64,000 bases of DNA, taken from assembly GCF_035984545.1 (NCBI RefSeq), contig NZ_JAXCHP010000001.1, forward strand, positions 682,001 to 746,000. Direction: 5' to 3'. The position numbers and the translations under genes are program-made. How positions within the stretch are numbered: position 1 is the first letter of the stretch; each line of letters starts with the position of its first letter. Positions 44,047 through 51,857 of this stretch are shown piece by piece. The stretch comes from Cryobacterium sp. GrIS_2_6. GTDB lineage: Bacteria; Actinomycetota; Actinomycetes; Actinomycetales; Microbacteriaceae. The notes beneath the pieces are model-generated. The model was not told the origin of the DNA and made no database searches. It saw nothing but the letters and a program-made list of their open reading frames with translations.

Positions 44047-44052
44047 TACTCT
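44047..44052 (+). promoter_or_regulatory. -10 box of the rpsP operon
   Basis: TACTCT; start near 44059 and a leader of about 85 nt. No convincing -35 element is visible. Confidence 0.4.
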
Positions 44053-44143
44053 GACGCAGGAAAAAACCATCTTGAGCTTGTGCCGAGTGTGCCCCCACGC
44101 TCACGGCCCTCAGTTCGCCAAAAATCAAATACACAGGAGAATT

Positions 44144-44563
44144 GTGGCTGTCAAAATCCGTCTGAAGCGCATGGGCAAGATTCGTGCGCCGTACTACCGC
44201 ATCGTTGTGGCCGACTCGCGCACCAAGCGCGACGGTCGCGTCATTGAAGAAATCGGCATCTACCACCCCACGCAGGAGCCCTCGGTCATCGAGATCAAGT
44301 CCGAGCGTGCACTGTACTGGCTCGGCGTCGGCGCCCTGCCCACCGAGCAGGTTGAGGCTCTCCTCAAGCTGACCGGCGACTGGGGCAAGTTCAAGGGTGA
44401 CAAGAACGCCGTCAGCACCGTCAAGATCAAAGAGGCCAAGGTCGCTTTCGTCGCCGACGAGAAGAAGAAGCCGGTTCTCAAGCCCAAGGCTGAGAAGCCC
44501 GTTGTCAAGGAAGAGGCGCCCGTCGCCGAAGCCGCTGACGCAACAGAAGAGGACAAGGCGTAA
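44144..44563 (+). CDS. rpsP: 30S ribosomal protein S16
   Basis: 139 aa. [30 protein letters not shown] is the family start (first 20: [20 protein letters not shown]), then GTYHP-type region [11 protein letters not shown]. The C-terminal ~50 residues are a Lys/Glu/Ala-rich extension common in actinobacterial S16. GTG at 44144 has AGGAG four bases upstream. First gene of rpsP-khpA-rimM. Confidence 0.96.
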   Translation: MAVKIRLKRMGKIRAPYYRIVVADSRTKRDGRVIEEIGIYHPTQEPSVIEIKSERALYWLGVGALPTEQVEALLKLTGDWGKFKGDKNAVSTVKIKEAKVAFVADEKKKPVLKPKAEKPVVKEEAPVAEAADATEEDKA

Positions 44564-44565
44564 TT

Positions 44566-44802
44566 TTGCTCGCACCCGCGCTTGAGCACCTCGTCAAGGG
44601 AATCGTTGACCACCCGGACGATGTGCACGTTGCTGCCCAGAACTCACCGCGTGGCGAGGTGCTCGAGGTTCGCGTGAACCCCGAGGACCTCGGCCGCGTC
44701 ATCGGTCGTTCCGGACGTACCGCAAAGGCCCTGCGCACCCTTGTGGCTGCCCTGGCCGATGGCAAGCGCGTGCGGGTCGACGTCGTCGACACCGATTTCT
44801 GA
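44566..44802 (+). CDS. khpA: KH-domain RNA-binding protein KhpA
   Basis: 78 aa single KH domain with the GxxG loop seen as VIGRSGRTAKALRTL. N-terminus LAPALEHLVKGIVDHPDDV is the usual KhpA start. TTG at 44566 begins two bases after the rpsP stop. KhpA pairs with KhpB in other bacteria and affects translation and cell size; between rpsP and rimM is its usual place. Confidence 0.92.
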   Translation: MLAPALEHLVKGIVDHPDDVHVAAQNSPRGEVLEVRVNPEDLGRVIGRSGRTAKALRTLVAALADGKRVRVDVVDTDF

Positions 44803-44809
44803 GCCGGCG

Positions 44810-45493
44810 GTGAGCCTCGTGAACGACACTCTGGTACCCAGAGCCCAGTCGCCCCGAGCCCAGCTGCGGGTTGGTCGCCTGACAAAGGCCCACGGCCTCA
44901 AGGGCGCCATCAAGCTCGAACTGTTCACGGATGACCCGGGGCGACGTTTCGTCCCGGGCGCCGTGTTCACGCTCCAGGTTCCCACCGGGTCCCCGTGGCA
45001 CGGTAAGAAGATCGAGCTCGTCGAGCTCCGCTGGTACAACCAGCACGCCGTCGGCTTCTTCAAGGACGTCCCCGACCGGGAAGCGGCTGAGGCACTCGCC
45101 AAGGCCATCCTGTGGATCGACCAGGACGACGACGAAGAATCCGACGAAGAAGACGCCTGGTACGACTACCAGCTCGTCGGCCTCAAGGTCGTGCGAGACG
45201 GGGTGCAGATCGGTACCATCGGCCGTCTCGAACACCTTCCGGCCCAGGACCTCCTGATCGTCAAGACCGCGACCGGTGACGTCATGGTGCCCTTCGTGAA
45301 GGCAATCGTTCCCTCCGTCGACATCGCGACGGGAATTGTCACGATCACCCCTCCGCCCGGGCTGCTCGAAGAGCTCCCCGAGGAGCCGGACGACGAGCCC
45401 GAAGCCCCGCTCGAAGCGGATGCCGCACCGCACGAATCCGACGCCGGTGCCGAGCCGGACGCCGAGCACACACCAGACCAGAACGGCGCATAG
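44810..45493 (+). CDS. rimM: 16S rRNA processing protein RimM
   Basis: Assembly factor for the 30S head that binds S19. 227 aa. RVGRLTKAHGLKGAIKLELFTDDP (key GRLxKAHGLKG) marks the N-domain; the PRC-barrel follows with YDYQLVGLKVV and DLLIVKT...MVPFVKAIVPSVD. The tail after residue ~175 is an acidic Glu/Asp/Ala/Pro stretch beyond the usual ~170 aa. The start may be GTG 44810 or GTG 44819. Confidence 0.93.
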   Translation: MSLVNDTLVPRAQSPRAQLRVGRLTKAHGLKGAIKLELFTDDPGRRFVPGAVFTLQVPTGSPWHGKKIELVELRWYNQHAVGFFKDVPDREAAEALAKAILWIDQDDDEESDEEDAWYDYQLVGLKVVRDGVQIGTIGRLEHLPAQDLLIVKTATGDVMVPFVKAIVPSVDIATGIVTITPPPGLLEELPEEPDDEPEAPLEADAAPHESDAGAEPDAEHTPDQNGA

Positions 45494-45527
45494 GCGCGAC
45501 CGGGATCAACCCGGGGGAAGGCGCGCC
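45493..45527. terminator. possible terminator after rimM
   Basis: A two-tier stem: outer GGCGCG (45493-45498) with CGCGCC (45522-45527), inner CCGGG-ATCAA-CCCGG (45500-45514). It begins at the rimM stop and ends 58 nt before the next gene. No T-run. Confidence 0.45.
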
Positions 45528-45585
45528 GCGCCCGCTGGCTCCTCCACTCCCCACGACGCGGCAGCCCTTGCAAGGAGAACCGCCT

Positions 45586-46455
45586 GTGTCGTACGTCCAG
45601 CCCGACCAACTCATCGATGACATCATCCATTCGGGTGTCGTTAAATCGAACCTGACCATTATGCAGATGATCATCCGCGGCACCCTGTCCGGGGCGATCC
45701 TGGGCGCGGCAACGGCGGTGTCCTTGACCGCGGCCGCCCAGACCGGGCTTCCCATCGTGGGCGCCGTGCTGTTCCCGGTCGGATTCGCCATTATCCTGCT
45801 GCTCGGACTCGAGCTCGTCACGGGAAGCTTCGCGCTGATCCCCCTCGCGGTCCTCGAGGGCCGAACGACCATTAAAAAGGGCCTCACCAATTTCGGTGTC
45901 GTCATCGCCGCCCACCTGTTCGGCGCCGTGCTCTTCGGCTTCCTCTACGTCGTCTCGATCACGTACATGGGCACCGTGACCACAGACCCGATGGTCCAGG
46001 CCATCGTGCATCTCGCCGAGCACAAGGTTCTGCCGTATGAAGCGGTCGGCCCTGGCGGAATCGTCGTCGCGATCATCAAGGCGATGCTCTGTAACTGGAT
46101 GGTCGCGATCGGCACGATCATGTTCTACACCTCGAAGTCCACCGCAGGAAAGATCCTCGCGATGTGGCTGCCGGTCACGATCTTCTTCAGCCTCGGACTC
46201 GAGCACGCGATCGTGAACATGTTCGTCATCCCCGCCGGCATGATGCTCGGCGCCCCGATCAGTATCGGCCAGTGGCTGCTCTGGAACCAGATCCCCGTTC
46301 TCGTCGGCAACCTGCTCGGTGCGATCCTCTTCACCGCCCTGCCGGTGTACTTCTCGCACCGTACCCGGGTCAACCGTGCCGCCCACCTGGAAGCGAGCGC
46401 TACGACCGCGACCGACGCCGAAACCGCGGACGAGTCCGTTCCCGTCCACGCCTAG
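45586..46455 (+). CDS. formate/nitrite transporter family channel
   Basis: 289 aa FNT-family pentameric channel with six membrane helices. SYVQPDQLIDDIIHSGVVKS opens the protein, GFAIILLLGLELVTGSFALI holds the ELFTG-like signature of helix 3, and CNWMVAIGTIMFYTSKSTAGK the second conserved loop. Substrate (formate, nitrite, hydrosulfide) cannot be fixed by sequence. GTG at 45586 has AAGGAG eight bases upstream. Its stop TAG forms the first half of the trmD -10 box. Confidence 0.88.
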   Translation: MSYVQPDQLIDDIIHSGVVKSNLTIMQMIIRGTLSGAILGAATAVSLTAAAQTGLPIVGAVLFPVGFAIILLLGLELVTGSFALIPLAVLEGRTTIKKGLTNFGVVIAAHLFGAVLFGFLYVVSITYMGTVTTDPMVQAIVHLAEHKVLPYEAVGPGGIVVAIIKAMLCNWMVAIGTIMFYTSKSTAGKILAMWLPVTIFFSLGLEHAIVNMFVIPAGMMLGAPISIGQWLLWNQIPVLVGNLLGAILFTALPVYFSHRTRVNRAAHLEASATTATDAETADESVPVHA

Positions 46456-46458
46456 GCT
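46453..46458 (+). promoter_or_regulatory. -10 box of trmD
   Basis: TAGGCT, exactly seven bases before the GTG at 46465. Its TAG is also the stop codon of the FNT channel. Confidence 0.55.
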
Positions 46459-46464
46459 TTCTTC

Positions 46465-47265
46465 GTGCGCATCGATATCCTCACCATCTTCCCGGAGTTC
46501 TTCTCGGTCCTCGACGTCTCCCTGCTCGGCAAGGCCCGGCAGTCCGGACTCATCGAGGTGCTCGTGCACAACCTGCGCGACCACACCCACGACCGGCACA
46601 ACACCGTCGACGACACCCCGTACGGCGGCGGCGCCGGCATGGTGATGAAGCCGGAACCCTGGGGCGAGGCTCTCGACGCGATCCTCGACGAGACCACCGA
46701 CGAGACCACCGACGAGACCAACGACGAGACCACCGACGCTGGCGGCGACCCGGCAGCGGATGCCACGGCGAACGACGCAGGGCCGCTCCTGATCTTCCCG
46801 TCCCCGGCCGGCGACCTCTTCACCCAGAAGATGGCCCGCGAACTGGCCGCCGAACCCCAACTCGTCTTCGGCTGCGGGCGTTACGAAGGCATCGACCAAC
46901 GCGTCTTCGACCACTTCGCCTCCCTCGGGCGCGTGCGGCTGGTCAGCCTCGGCGACTATGTGCTCAACGGGGGAGAGGTCGCGGTGATGGCCATGATCGA
47001 GGCCGTCGGCCGGCTCATCCCCGGCATGGTCGGCAACCCGGAGAGCCTCGTCGAGGAGTCCCACGAGGACGGACTCCTCGAATATCCGAGCTACACCAAG
47101 CCGTCCAGCTGGCGCGGTCTCGACGTACCCCCGGTGCTCCTGAGCGGCAACCACGGTGCCATCGCGACGTGGCGCCACGACCAGCAGCTCGAGCGCACCA
47201 GGCGGGTCCGGCCCGACCTTCTGCCTCCAGCGAACGCAGAGCCAGCCTCAGGCGTCCGCGAGTAG
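46465..47265 (+). CDS. trmD: tRNA (guanine37-N1)-methyltransferase
   Basis: SPOUT methyltransferase that makes m1G37 and prevents frameshifting. 266 aa. [13 protein letters not shown] start; [31 protein letters not shown]; trefoil knot [36 protein letters not shown] low-complexity insert (about residues 73-106), including four DET(T/N) repeats, splits the region between GEALD and LLIFPSPAG. The GTG start fits a leaderless promoter. Confidence 0.95.
   Translation: MRIDILTIFPEFFSVLDVSLLGKARQSGLIEVLVHNLRDHTHDRHNTVDDTPYGGGAGMVMKPEPWGEALDAILDETTDETTDETNDETTDAGGDPAADATANDAGPLLIFPSPAGDLFTQKMARELAAEPQLVFGCGRYEGIDQRVFDHFASLGRVRLVSLGDYVLNGGEVAVMAMIEAVGRLIPGMVGNPESLVEESHEDGLLEYPSYTKPSSWRGLDVPPVLLSGNHGAIATWRHDQQLERTRRVRPDLLPPANAEPASGVRE
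46687..46734 (+). repeat. 12-bp tandem repeat inside trmD
   Basis: Four units of GACGAGACCACC (third with AAC instead of ACC), in frame, encoding Asp-Glu-Thr-Thr/Asn. Adds 16 residues to a variable surface region. Confidence 0.9.
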
Positions 47266-47268
47266 TCT
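47263..47268 (+). promoter_or_regulatory. -10 box of the membrane protein gene
   Basis: TAGTCT, seven bases before GTG 47275. Its TAG is the trmD stop codon. Confidence 0.55.
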
Positions 47269-47274
47269 GGCTTC

Positions 47275-47790
47275 GTGTTCCTACGCAGGGTCTTCTATCG
47301 CTGGCAATTCCTTGCCGTGCTCGTGCTTCCGGCGTGGCTTCTGATCGGCGCGTCCCTCTTCAAGTCGAGCGGATGGGCCGTGCTCGGCAGCTTCTTCGGC
47401 GGCATCGTGCTCGGCCTCGGCCTGCTGGCCGTCGCCCTGATCTTCTTCGCCCGCACCGAGGTACGGTTGGAGCGGGCTGTGTCCTGGCGTGACGTCGGCG
47501 TGCTTACTCTGTGGCACGCCCTGATCGTGGCCTCCGGCTTCACGGCGGGTGCGAGCTGGCTGCCGTTCCTGGTCGTGCTCGTTGGGCTCGCGGCCTTCTG
47601 GTTCGCCATCTGGGAGCTCTTCGCGAGTGCCAGGAGCCGGATGCAGGCGATGATCGTGCTGATCGAAGAGACCGCAAGAGGTGGCGCCCCGTCCGGACCG
47701 ACCGCGGGGGAGCATCCGTCGCCCATCGGCTTCGAACCCACCCCACACCCGTCGGTCATCGTCGTGCGGGAGAAGCCGAAAGACACCTAG
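47275..47790 (+). CDS. conserved membrane protein of unknown function
   Basis: 171 aa with four hydrophobic segments (QFLAVLVLPAWLLIGASLF, VLGSFFGGIVLGLGLLAVAL, ALIVASGFTAGASWLPFLVV, GLAAFWFAIWELFASA) and a hydrophilic C-terminal tail of about 50 residues. No family was recognised. Placed between trmD and rplS, with a predicted leaderless start. Confidence 0.7.
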   Translation: MFLRRVFYRWQFLAVLVLPAWLLIGASLFKSSGWAVLGSFFGGIVLGLGLLAVALIFFARTEVRLERAVSWRDVGVLTLWHALIVASGFTAGASWLPFLVVLVGLAAFWFAIWELFASARSRMQAMIVLIEETARGGAPSGPTAGEHPSPIGFEPTPHPSVIVVREKPKDT

Positions 47791-47801
47791 CCGGTCCGGT
47801 T

Positions 47802-47829
47802 TTGCCGGAGGCGCGGATCATGACATAAT
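47802..47829 (+). promoter_or_regulatory. promoter of rplS
   Basis: TTGCCG (47802-47807), 16-bp spacer, CATAAT (47824-47829) preceded by TGA. The predicted start is near 47836, 140 nt before rplS. Confidence 0.55.
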
Positions 47830-47835
47830 CAGCGA

Positions 47836-47975
47836 TTGTGCCGTAGCATGCCTCTGCCACAGGGGAGCTGCACCGTTCGGCACGGTCTTAACCTCATCAG
47901 TCGTCGCCCAGCACCTGTGTGTGCGGGCGACCTCAGCCGTCTTCGTCCTGTGGCGGATACAGAGAGCGAACAAAT
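47836..47975 (+). promoter_or_regulatory. structured leader of rplS
   Basis: About 140 nt. Stem 1: GTGCCG (47838-47843) pairs with CGGCAC (47878-47883) and encloses a CCTCTG/CAGGGG hairpin. Stem 2: GTCGCCC (47903-47909) and GCAC (47911-47914) pair with GTGC (47921-47924) and GGGCGAC (47925-47931), 11 base pairs with one bulged A and a six-base loop. Ribosomal protein genes often carry leaders bound by their own product; that role is inferred here. Confidence 0.45.
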
Positions 47976-48320
47976 ATGCATATTCTCGACCAGGTGGATG
48001 CCCCATCACTCCGGAACGACATCCCGGCGTTCCGCGCCGGCGATACCGTCAAGGTTCACGTCAACATCGTTGAAGGCGCACGCTCGCGCGTGCAGGTCTT
48101 CCAGGGTGTCGTCATCGGCCGTTCCGGTGAAGGCGTCCGCGAAACGTTCTGCGTTCGCAAGGTCAGCTTCCAGGTCGGCGTCGAGCGTACCTTCCCGGTG
48201 CACTCCCCGGTTATCGACCACATTGAGGTCGTCACCCGCGGAGACGTGCGTCGAGCGAAGCTGTACTACCTGCGCAACCTGCGTGGCAAGAAGGCCAAGA
48301 TCAAGGAAAAGCGCGACTAA
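47976..48320 (+). CDS. rplS: 50S ribosomal protein L19
   Basis: 114 aa. [19 protein letters not shown] start, [20 protein letters not shown] core, [17 protein letters not shown] segment [17 protein letters not shown], and [20 protein letters not shown] at the end. ATG at 47976 lies after AGAGAG. Its long leader is described separately. Confidence 0.96.
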   Translation: MHILDQVDAPSLRNDIPAFRAGDTVKVHVNIVEGARSRVQVFQGVVIGRSGEGVRETFCVRKVSFQVGVERTFPVHSPVIDHIEVVTRGDVRRAKLYYLRNLRGKKAKIKEKRD

Positions 48321-48360
48321 GACTCGTCACACCCGATTCCCAGCCCCGGCTGCGTTTCTC

Positions 48361-48399
48361 CCTGAGCTCCTGACCCGTACACTGGGTCAGGAGCTCAGG
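48361..48399. terminator. 16-bp perfect inverted repeat between rplS and lepB
   Basis: CCTGAGCTCCTGACCC (48361-48376), loop GTACACT, and its exact complement (48384-48399). It could be the rplS terminator. A TACACT hexamer in the loop (48378-48383) matches a -10 box for lepB, with a start near 48390. Confidence 0.55.
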
Positions 48400-48406
48400 C
48401 GGTTTA

Positions 48407-49156
48407 ATGACAGACAATTCTCTGCCCACGCGATCGGATCGCCTGGCATCAGAAGCACCACAGCGCGGCAAGCGTGGCGTTGTGATCTTCTTTCGCGATC
48501 TCTTGATCATTTTTGTGGTGGCGCTGCTCATCTCGTTCCTGATCAAGACCTTCCTCGTCCGGTCGTTCTACATCCCCTCGGGGTCGATGGAGAACACCCT
48601 CCTGGTCAACGACCGCATCATCGTGAACGAGCTGGAACCGAAGCTCATGCCCATCCAGCGCGGTGACGTCGTCGTGTTCCGCGATCCCGGCGGCTGGCTC
48701 CTCCCGCAGGCTGCCGTGCAGCAGAACCCCGTCGCCGCCGGCCTTGACTGGCTCCTTTCCGTCGTCGGCCTCTCCGCGCCGGACAGCAACGACCACCTGA
48801 TCAAGCGAGTCATCGGTCTGCCCGGCGACCACGTGAGCTGCTGCAACGCCCTCGGCCAGCTGAGCGTCAACGACGTGCCCCTCTCCGAGCCGTATGTGAA
48901 CCTCCCTGCCGGGGCGAGCGCCGTGTCCAAGGACAACTTCGACGTCGTCGTACCGGAGAACTCGCTCTGGGTGATGGGCGACAACCGGTACAACTCCAAG
49001 GACTCCCGGTACAACGGGGACACCCCGGGCAAGGGTTTCGTGCCGATCGACAACGTCGTCGGCCGCGCCCTCGTGATCAGCTGGCCGCTGTCTCGCTGGA
49101 CGTGGCTCGACGACTACCCGGAAGTCTTTCGAGGGGTCTCCCCGGAGACGAAGTAG
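48407..49156 (+). CDS. lepB: signal peptidase I
   Basis: Cleaves signal peptides of exported proteins on the outer membrane face. 249 aa. One N-terminal membrane helix (LLIIFVVALLISFLI, ~32-46); catalytic Ser60 in SFYIPSGSME; catalytic Lys in HLIKRVIGLPGD; late box PENSLWVMGDNRYNSKDSR. A GDTPGKGFVP insert is typical of Microbacteriaceae enzymes. Stop TAG is followed at once by the rnhB ATG. Confidence 0.95.
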   Translation: MTDNSLPTRSDRLASEAPQRGKRGVVIFFRDLLIIFVVALLISFLIKTFLVRSFYIPSGSMENTLLVNDRIIVNELEPKLMPIQRGDVVVFRDPGGWLLPQAAVQQNPVAAGLDWLLSVVGLSAPDSNDHLIKRVIGLPGDHVSCCNALGQLSVNDVPLSEPYVNLPAGASAVSKDNFDVVVPENSLWVMGDNRYNSKDSRYNGDTPGKGFVPIDNVVGRALVISWPLSRWTWLDDYPEVFRGVSPETK

Positions 49157-49801
49157 ATGGCCGTCTGCGATCCGACCCTCGAGGTCGAGCTCGGCCTGCT
49201 CGCCGAAGGCGCGAGCTGCGTGATCGGCTGCGACGAGGTCGGACGTGGTGCCCTCGCCGGACCGGTCGGGGTCGGCGTCGCCGCGATCGACGGGACGCAC
49301 GGCACGATGCCGGTCGGTCTCCGCGACTCGAAGATGCTCAGCGAGCCTCGCCGTGAGGCCCTCGCACCGCTCGCGGTCGCCTGGGTGCTGCACTCCGCGG
49401 TCGGACTCGCCTCCGCGCGGGAGGTGGACGAGATCGGCATCATCGCCGCCCTCGGGCTCGCGGGCAAACGGGCCCTCGCCGAACTGTTCGCCGCCGGCGT
49501 GGACGTCAGGGGGAGCGTCGTGCTGCTCGACGGCAACGACGACTACCTCAATAAGGTCCTCGCGACGCCGCTCTCCGTGGTGACCCGGGTGCGGGCGGAC
49601 CAGGACTGTGCGTCCGTGTCCGCGGCATCCGTGATCGCGAAGGTGCACCGCGACCAGCTGATGATCGCTGCGGATGCGGTCACTCCCGGTTACGGGTGGT
49701 CGGGCAACAAGGGCTACGGCAGTGCGGAACACATGGCTGCGATCGGGCGCCTCGGGCCGACAGGGCTCCATCGCAAATCGTGGCTGACCATCTCAGCGTA
49801 G
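49157..49801 (+). CDS. rnhB: ribonuclease HII
   Basis: Removes RNA from RNA-DNA hybrids. 214 aa. IGCDEVGRGALAGPV holds the first two acidic residues, RDSKMLSEPRREAL the substrate helix, VVLLDGNDDYL the third, and DQDCASVSAASVIAKVHRD the fourth; HRKSW near the end is conserved. ATG at 49157 directly follows the lepB stop. The stop TAG forms the -10 box of DUF2469. Confidence 0.95.
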   Translation: MAVCDPTLEVELGLLAEGASCVIGCDEVGRGALAGPVGVGVAAIDGTHGTMPVGLRDSKMLSEPRREALAPLAVAWVLHSAVGLASAREVDEIGIIAALGLAGKRALAELFAAGVDVRGSVVLLDGNDDYLNKVLATPLSVVTRVRADQDCASVSAASVIAKVHRDQLMIAADAVTPGYGWSGNKGYGSAEHMAAIGRLGPTGLHRKSWLTISA

Positions 49802-49804
49802 GAT
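49799..49804 (+). promoter_or_regulatory. -10 box of the DUF2469 gene
   Basis: TAGGAT; last base ten nt before ATG 49814. Its TAG is the rnhB stop codon. Confidence 0.5.
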
Positions 49805-49813
49805 TGTCTCACC

Positions 49814-50137
49814 ATGGAAGAAGAAGAGTTCGAAGACTACGACCGCGAGGTCGAGTTGGCCCTGTACCGCGAATATCGGGATGTCGTCGGGCAGTTCCAG
49901 TACGTCGTCGAGACGGAACGGCGCTTCTACCTTGCCAATGAGGTCGAGCTCGTGCGCCGGGACACCGAGCACGACTTCTACTTCGAACTGAACATGAAGG
50001 ACGTCTGGGTCTGGGACGTGTACCGGTCCGACCGTTTCGTGAAGTCCGTGCGCGTGCTGACGTTCAAGGACGTCAACGTCGAGGAACTCGCCTCGAAGGA
50101 ATTTGAACTGCCCAAGGAACTCGCGCTCGACGAGTAG
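49814..50137 (+). CDS. DUF2469 protein
   Basis: 107 aa acidic conserved actinobacterial protein: EEFEDYDREVELALYREYRDVV, FQYVVETERRFYLANEVEL, YFELNMKDVWVWDVYR, VKSVRVLTFKDVNVEEL. Always next to rnhB in this lineage; function unknown. Convergent with the Ddn-like gene. Confidence 0.85.
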   Translation: MEEEEFEDYDREVELALYREYRDVVGQFQYVVETERRFYLANEVELVRRDTEHDFYFELNMKDVWVWDVYRSDRFVKSVRVLTFKDVNVEELASKEFELPKELALDE

Positions 50138-50150
50138 CCGGCGGGTCGTT

Positions 50151-50591
50151 CTAGCGGGGCTCGCAGACCACGACCGGGATGTCCCGACTGGTTTTCTGCT
50201 GGTAGCCTGCGTACCCCTTGTATGCTGCGACGATCTGCGGCCAGAGTTCCGCCTTCTCCGCTGCGTCGGCCGTGCGTGCCCGCAGCTTCTTCGTCGTGCC
50301 GTGCACGGTGAGTTCGACGTCGGGGTTCGCGACCAGGTTGAGGTACCACTGCGGGTGCCGGTCGCTGCCGCCCTTCGAGGCGATCAGCACGAAGCGGTTC
50401 CGGTCGTGGATCGGGGCCGTGAGCATGGTCGTGCGGCGCTTGCCCGTCGAACGGCCGATCGTGTGCAGTTCGACGACAGGGATCGGCCCGAACGAGGCGA
50501 GCAAGCGTCCACCGGATGCCTTGAGCACGGCCCGGTGCATAAGGCTCATCGTCTTCATGCCGAGGTCGACCAACCTGTCGCGTAGTCCCAT
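50151..50591 (-). CDS. Ddn-like deazaflavin (F420)-dependent nitroreductase family protein
   Basis: 146 aa. GRLLASFGPIPVVELHTIGRSTGKRRTTML contains the split-barrel signature (key: TIGRSTGKRR), then PIHDRNRFVLIASKGGSDRHPQWYLNLVANPDV, the family's second motif. Ddn proteins use F420 for quinone or nitro reduction. Start ATG at 50591 lies seven bases from TAGGCT (50603-50598). Confidence 0.87.
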   Translation of the reverse strand: MGLRDRLVDLGMKTMSLMHRAVLKASGGRLLASFGPIPVVELHTIGRSTGKRRTTMLTAPIHDRNRFVLIASKGGSDRHPQWYLNLVANPDVELTVHGTTKKLRARTADAAEKAELWPQIVAAYKGYAGYQQKTSRDIPVVVCEPR

Positions 50592-50597
50592 GGGTCC

Positions 50598-50677
50598 AGC
50601 CTAGTAACCTGCATTGGTGCCGGTGCCGGTGCAGGCGGGAACCCGGGTTCCCGCGCGGGGAATCGCGGCACTAGCGT
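50598..50677. promoter_or_regulatory. divergent -10 boxes, Ddn-like gene / dipeptidase gene
   Basis: Minus strand TAGGCT (50603-50598) for the Ddn-like gene at 50591; plus strand TAGCGT (50672-50677) for the dipeptidase at 50684. Each is exactly seven bases from its start codon. Confidence 0.5.
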
Positions 50678-50683
50678 TGGACC

Positions 50684-51808
50684 ATGCCCCCCGCATCCGC
50701 TGCCGAGAACGACGCCGCCACGACCGCCACGACGAACCCTGTTGGCGCGGTCGTCGACAACGCCCTCGAGCTCGCACCCCTCGTCGACGGCCACAACGAC
50801 TGGGCCTGGGAATGCCGGGAGAACCGCGCATACTCCGTGGAGGGACTGGAACGGGGGCTGACGACCGACACCGACATCGAACGCCTCCGCGCCGGCCGGG
50901 TGGGCGCGCAGTTCTGGTCGGTCTATGTGAGCGACGAATCGCTCGGTGCCGACGCGGTTCAGGGCACCCTCGAGCAGATCGATTGGGTCTACCGCCTCGC
51001 GGCCCGCTATCCGGGCGACTTCCAGATCGCCCGCAGTGCCGCCGACGTCGAGTCGGCCAGGTCGAACGGCCGGATCGCGTCGCTCCTCGGCGCGGAGGGC
51101 GCGCACAGCCTCAACGATTCCCCGGCCGTTCTGCGGATGTTCGCGCGGCTCGGGGTGCGCTACCTCACGCTCACGCACGTGCACAACACGACCTGGGCGG
51201 ACTCGGGCACCGACGAGCCCGTGCACGGCGGCCTCACCGAGCGCGGTTTCGAGTACGTGCGGGAAATGAACCGGCTCGGCATGCTCGTCGACCTGTCCCA
51301 CGTCGCGCCGGCGACCGCGCACGCAGCACTTTCCGTCACGACCGCACCGGTGATCTTCAGCCACAGTTCGTGCGCTGCCGTCACGGACCACCCACGGAAC
51401 GTATCGGACGACGTCCTCGAGCGCCTGCGTGACAACGACGGCGTGCTCATGCTCACCTTCGTGCCGCAGTTCCTCTCCCCGGACTTCGCCGCCTGGTTCG
51501 ACGGACCCAGGGACGGCCCCGCGCCGACGGTGACCCTCGACGAGGTTATCGCCCACATCGAGCACGCCCGCCGGGTCGCGGGCATCCGGCACATCGGGCT
51601 CGGCGGCGACTTCGACGGCACCGACGAATTCCCGGTCGGTCTCGAGGGCGTCGACGGCTACCCGGCGCTCCTGACCGAGCTTGCCGCCAGGGGCTGGACC
51701 GCCGTCGAGCTCGCTGCCCTCGCCGGGGCGAACGTACTGCGCGTGCTCCGGGCGACGGATGCCGCGTTCGCGGCAGCGGGGAACGGCACGCCGCTGCTGG
51801 TGTCGTGA
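50684..51808 (+). CDS. membrane-type (renal) dipeptidase, M19 family
   Basis: 374 aa zinc dipeptidase. PLVDGHNDWAWE holds the first HxD; SLLGAEGAHSLNDSP the bridging Glu; LTLTHVHNTTWADSG; DLSHVAPATAHAAL; VIFSHSSCAAVTDHPRNVSD with further ligands; and IGLGGDFDGTDEFP near the end. No signal peptide is seen. It opens a run of short mono-cistronic genes. Confidence 0.9.
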   Translation: MPPASAAENDAATTATTNPVGAVVDNALELAPLVDGHNDWAWECRENRAYSVEGLERGLTTDTDIERLRAGRVGAQFWSVYVSDESLGADAVQGTLEQIDWVYRLAARYPGDFQIARSAADVESARSNGRIASLLGAEGAHSLNDSPAVLRMFARLGVRYLTLTHVHNTTWADSGTDEPVHGGLTERGFEYVREMNRLGMLVDLSHVAPATAHAALSVTTAPVIFSHSSCAAVTDHPRNVSDDVLERLRDNDGVLMLTFVPQFLSPDFAAWFDGPRDGPAPTVTLDEVIAHIEHARRVAGIRHIGLGGDFDGTDEFPVGLEGVDGYPALLTELAARGWTAVELAALAGANVLRVLRATDAAFAAAGNGTPLLVS

Positions 51809-51857
51809 TCGGTCCTTTCCCGCACTGCCGGGCAAACCAGAACGGATCCCGCTCCGA

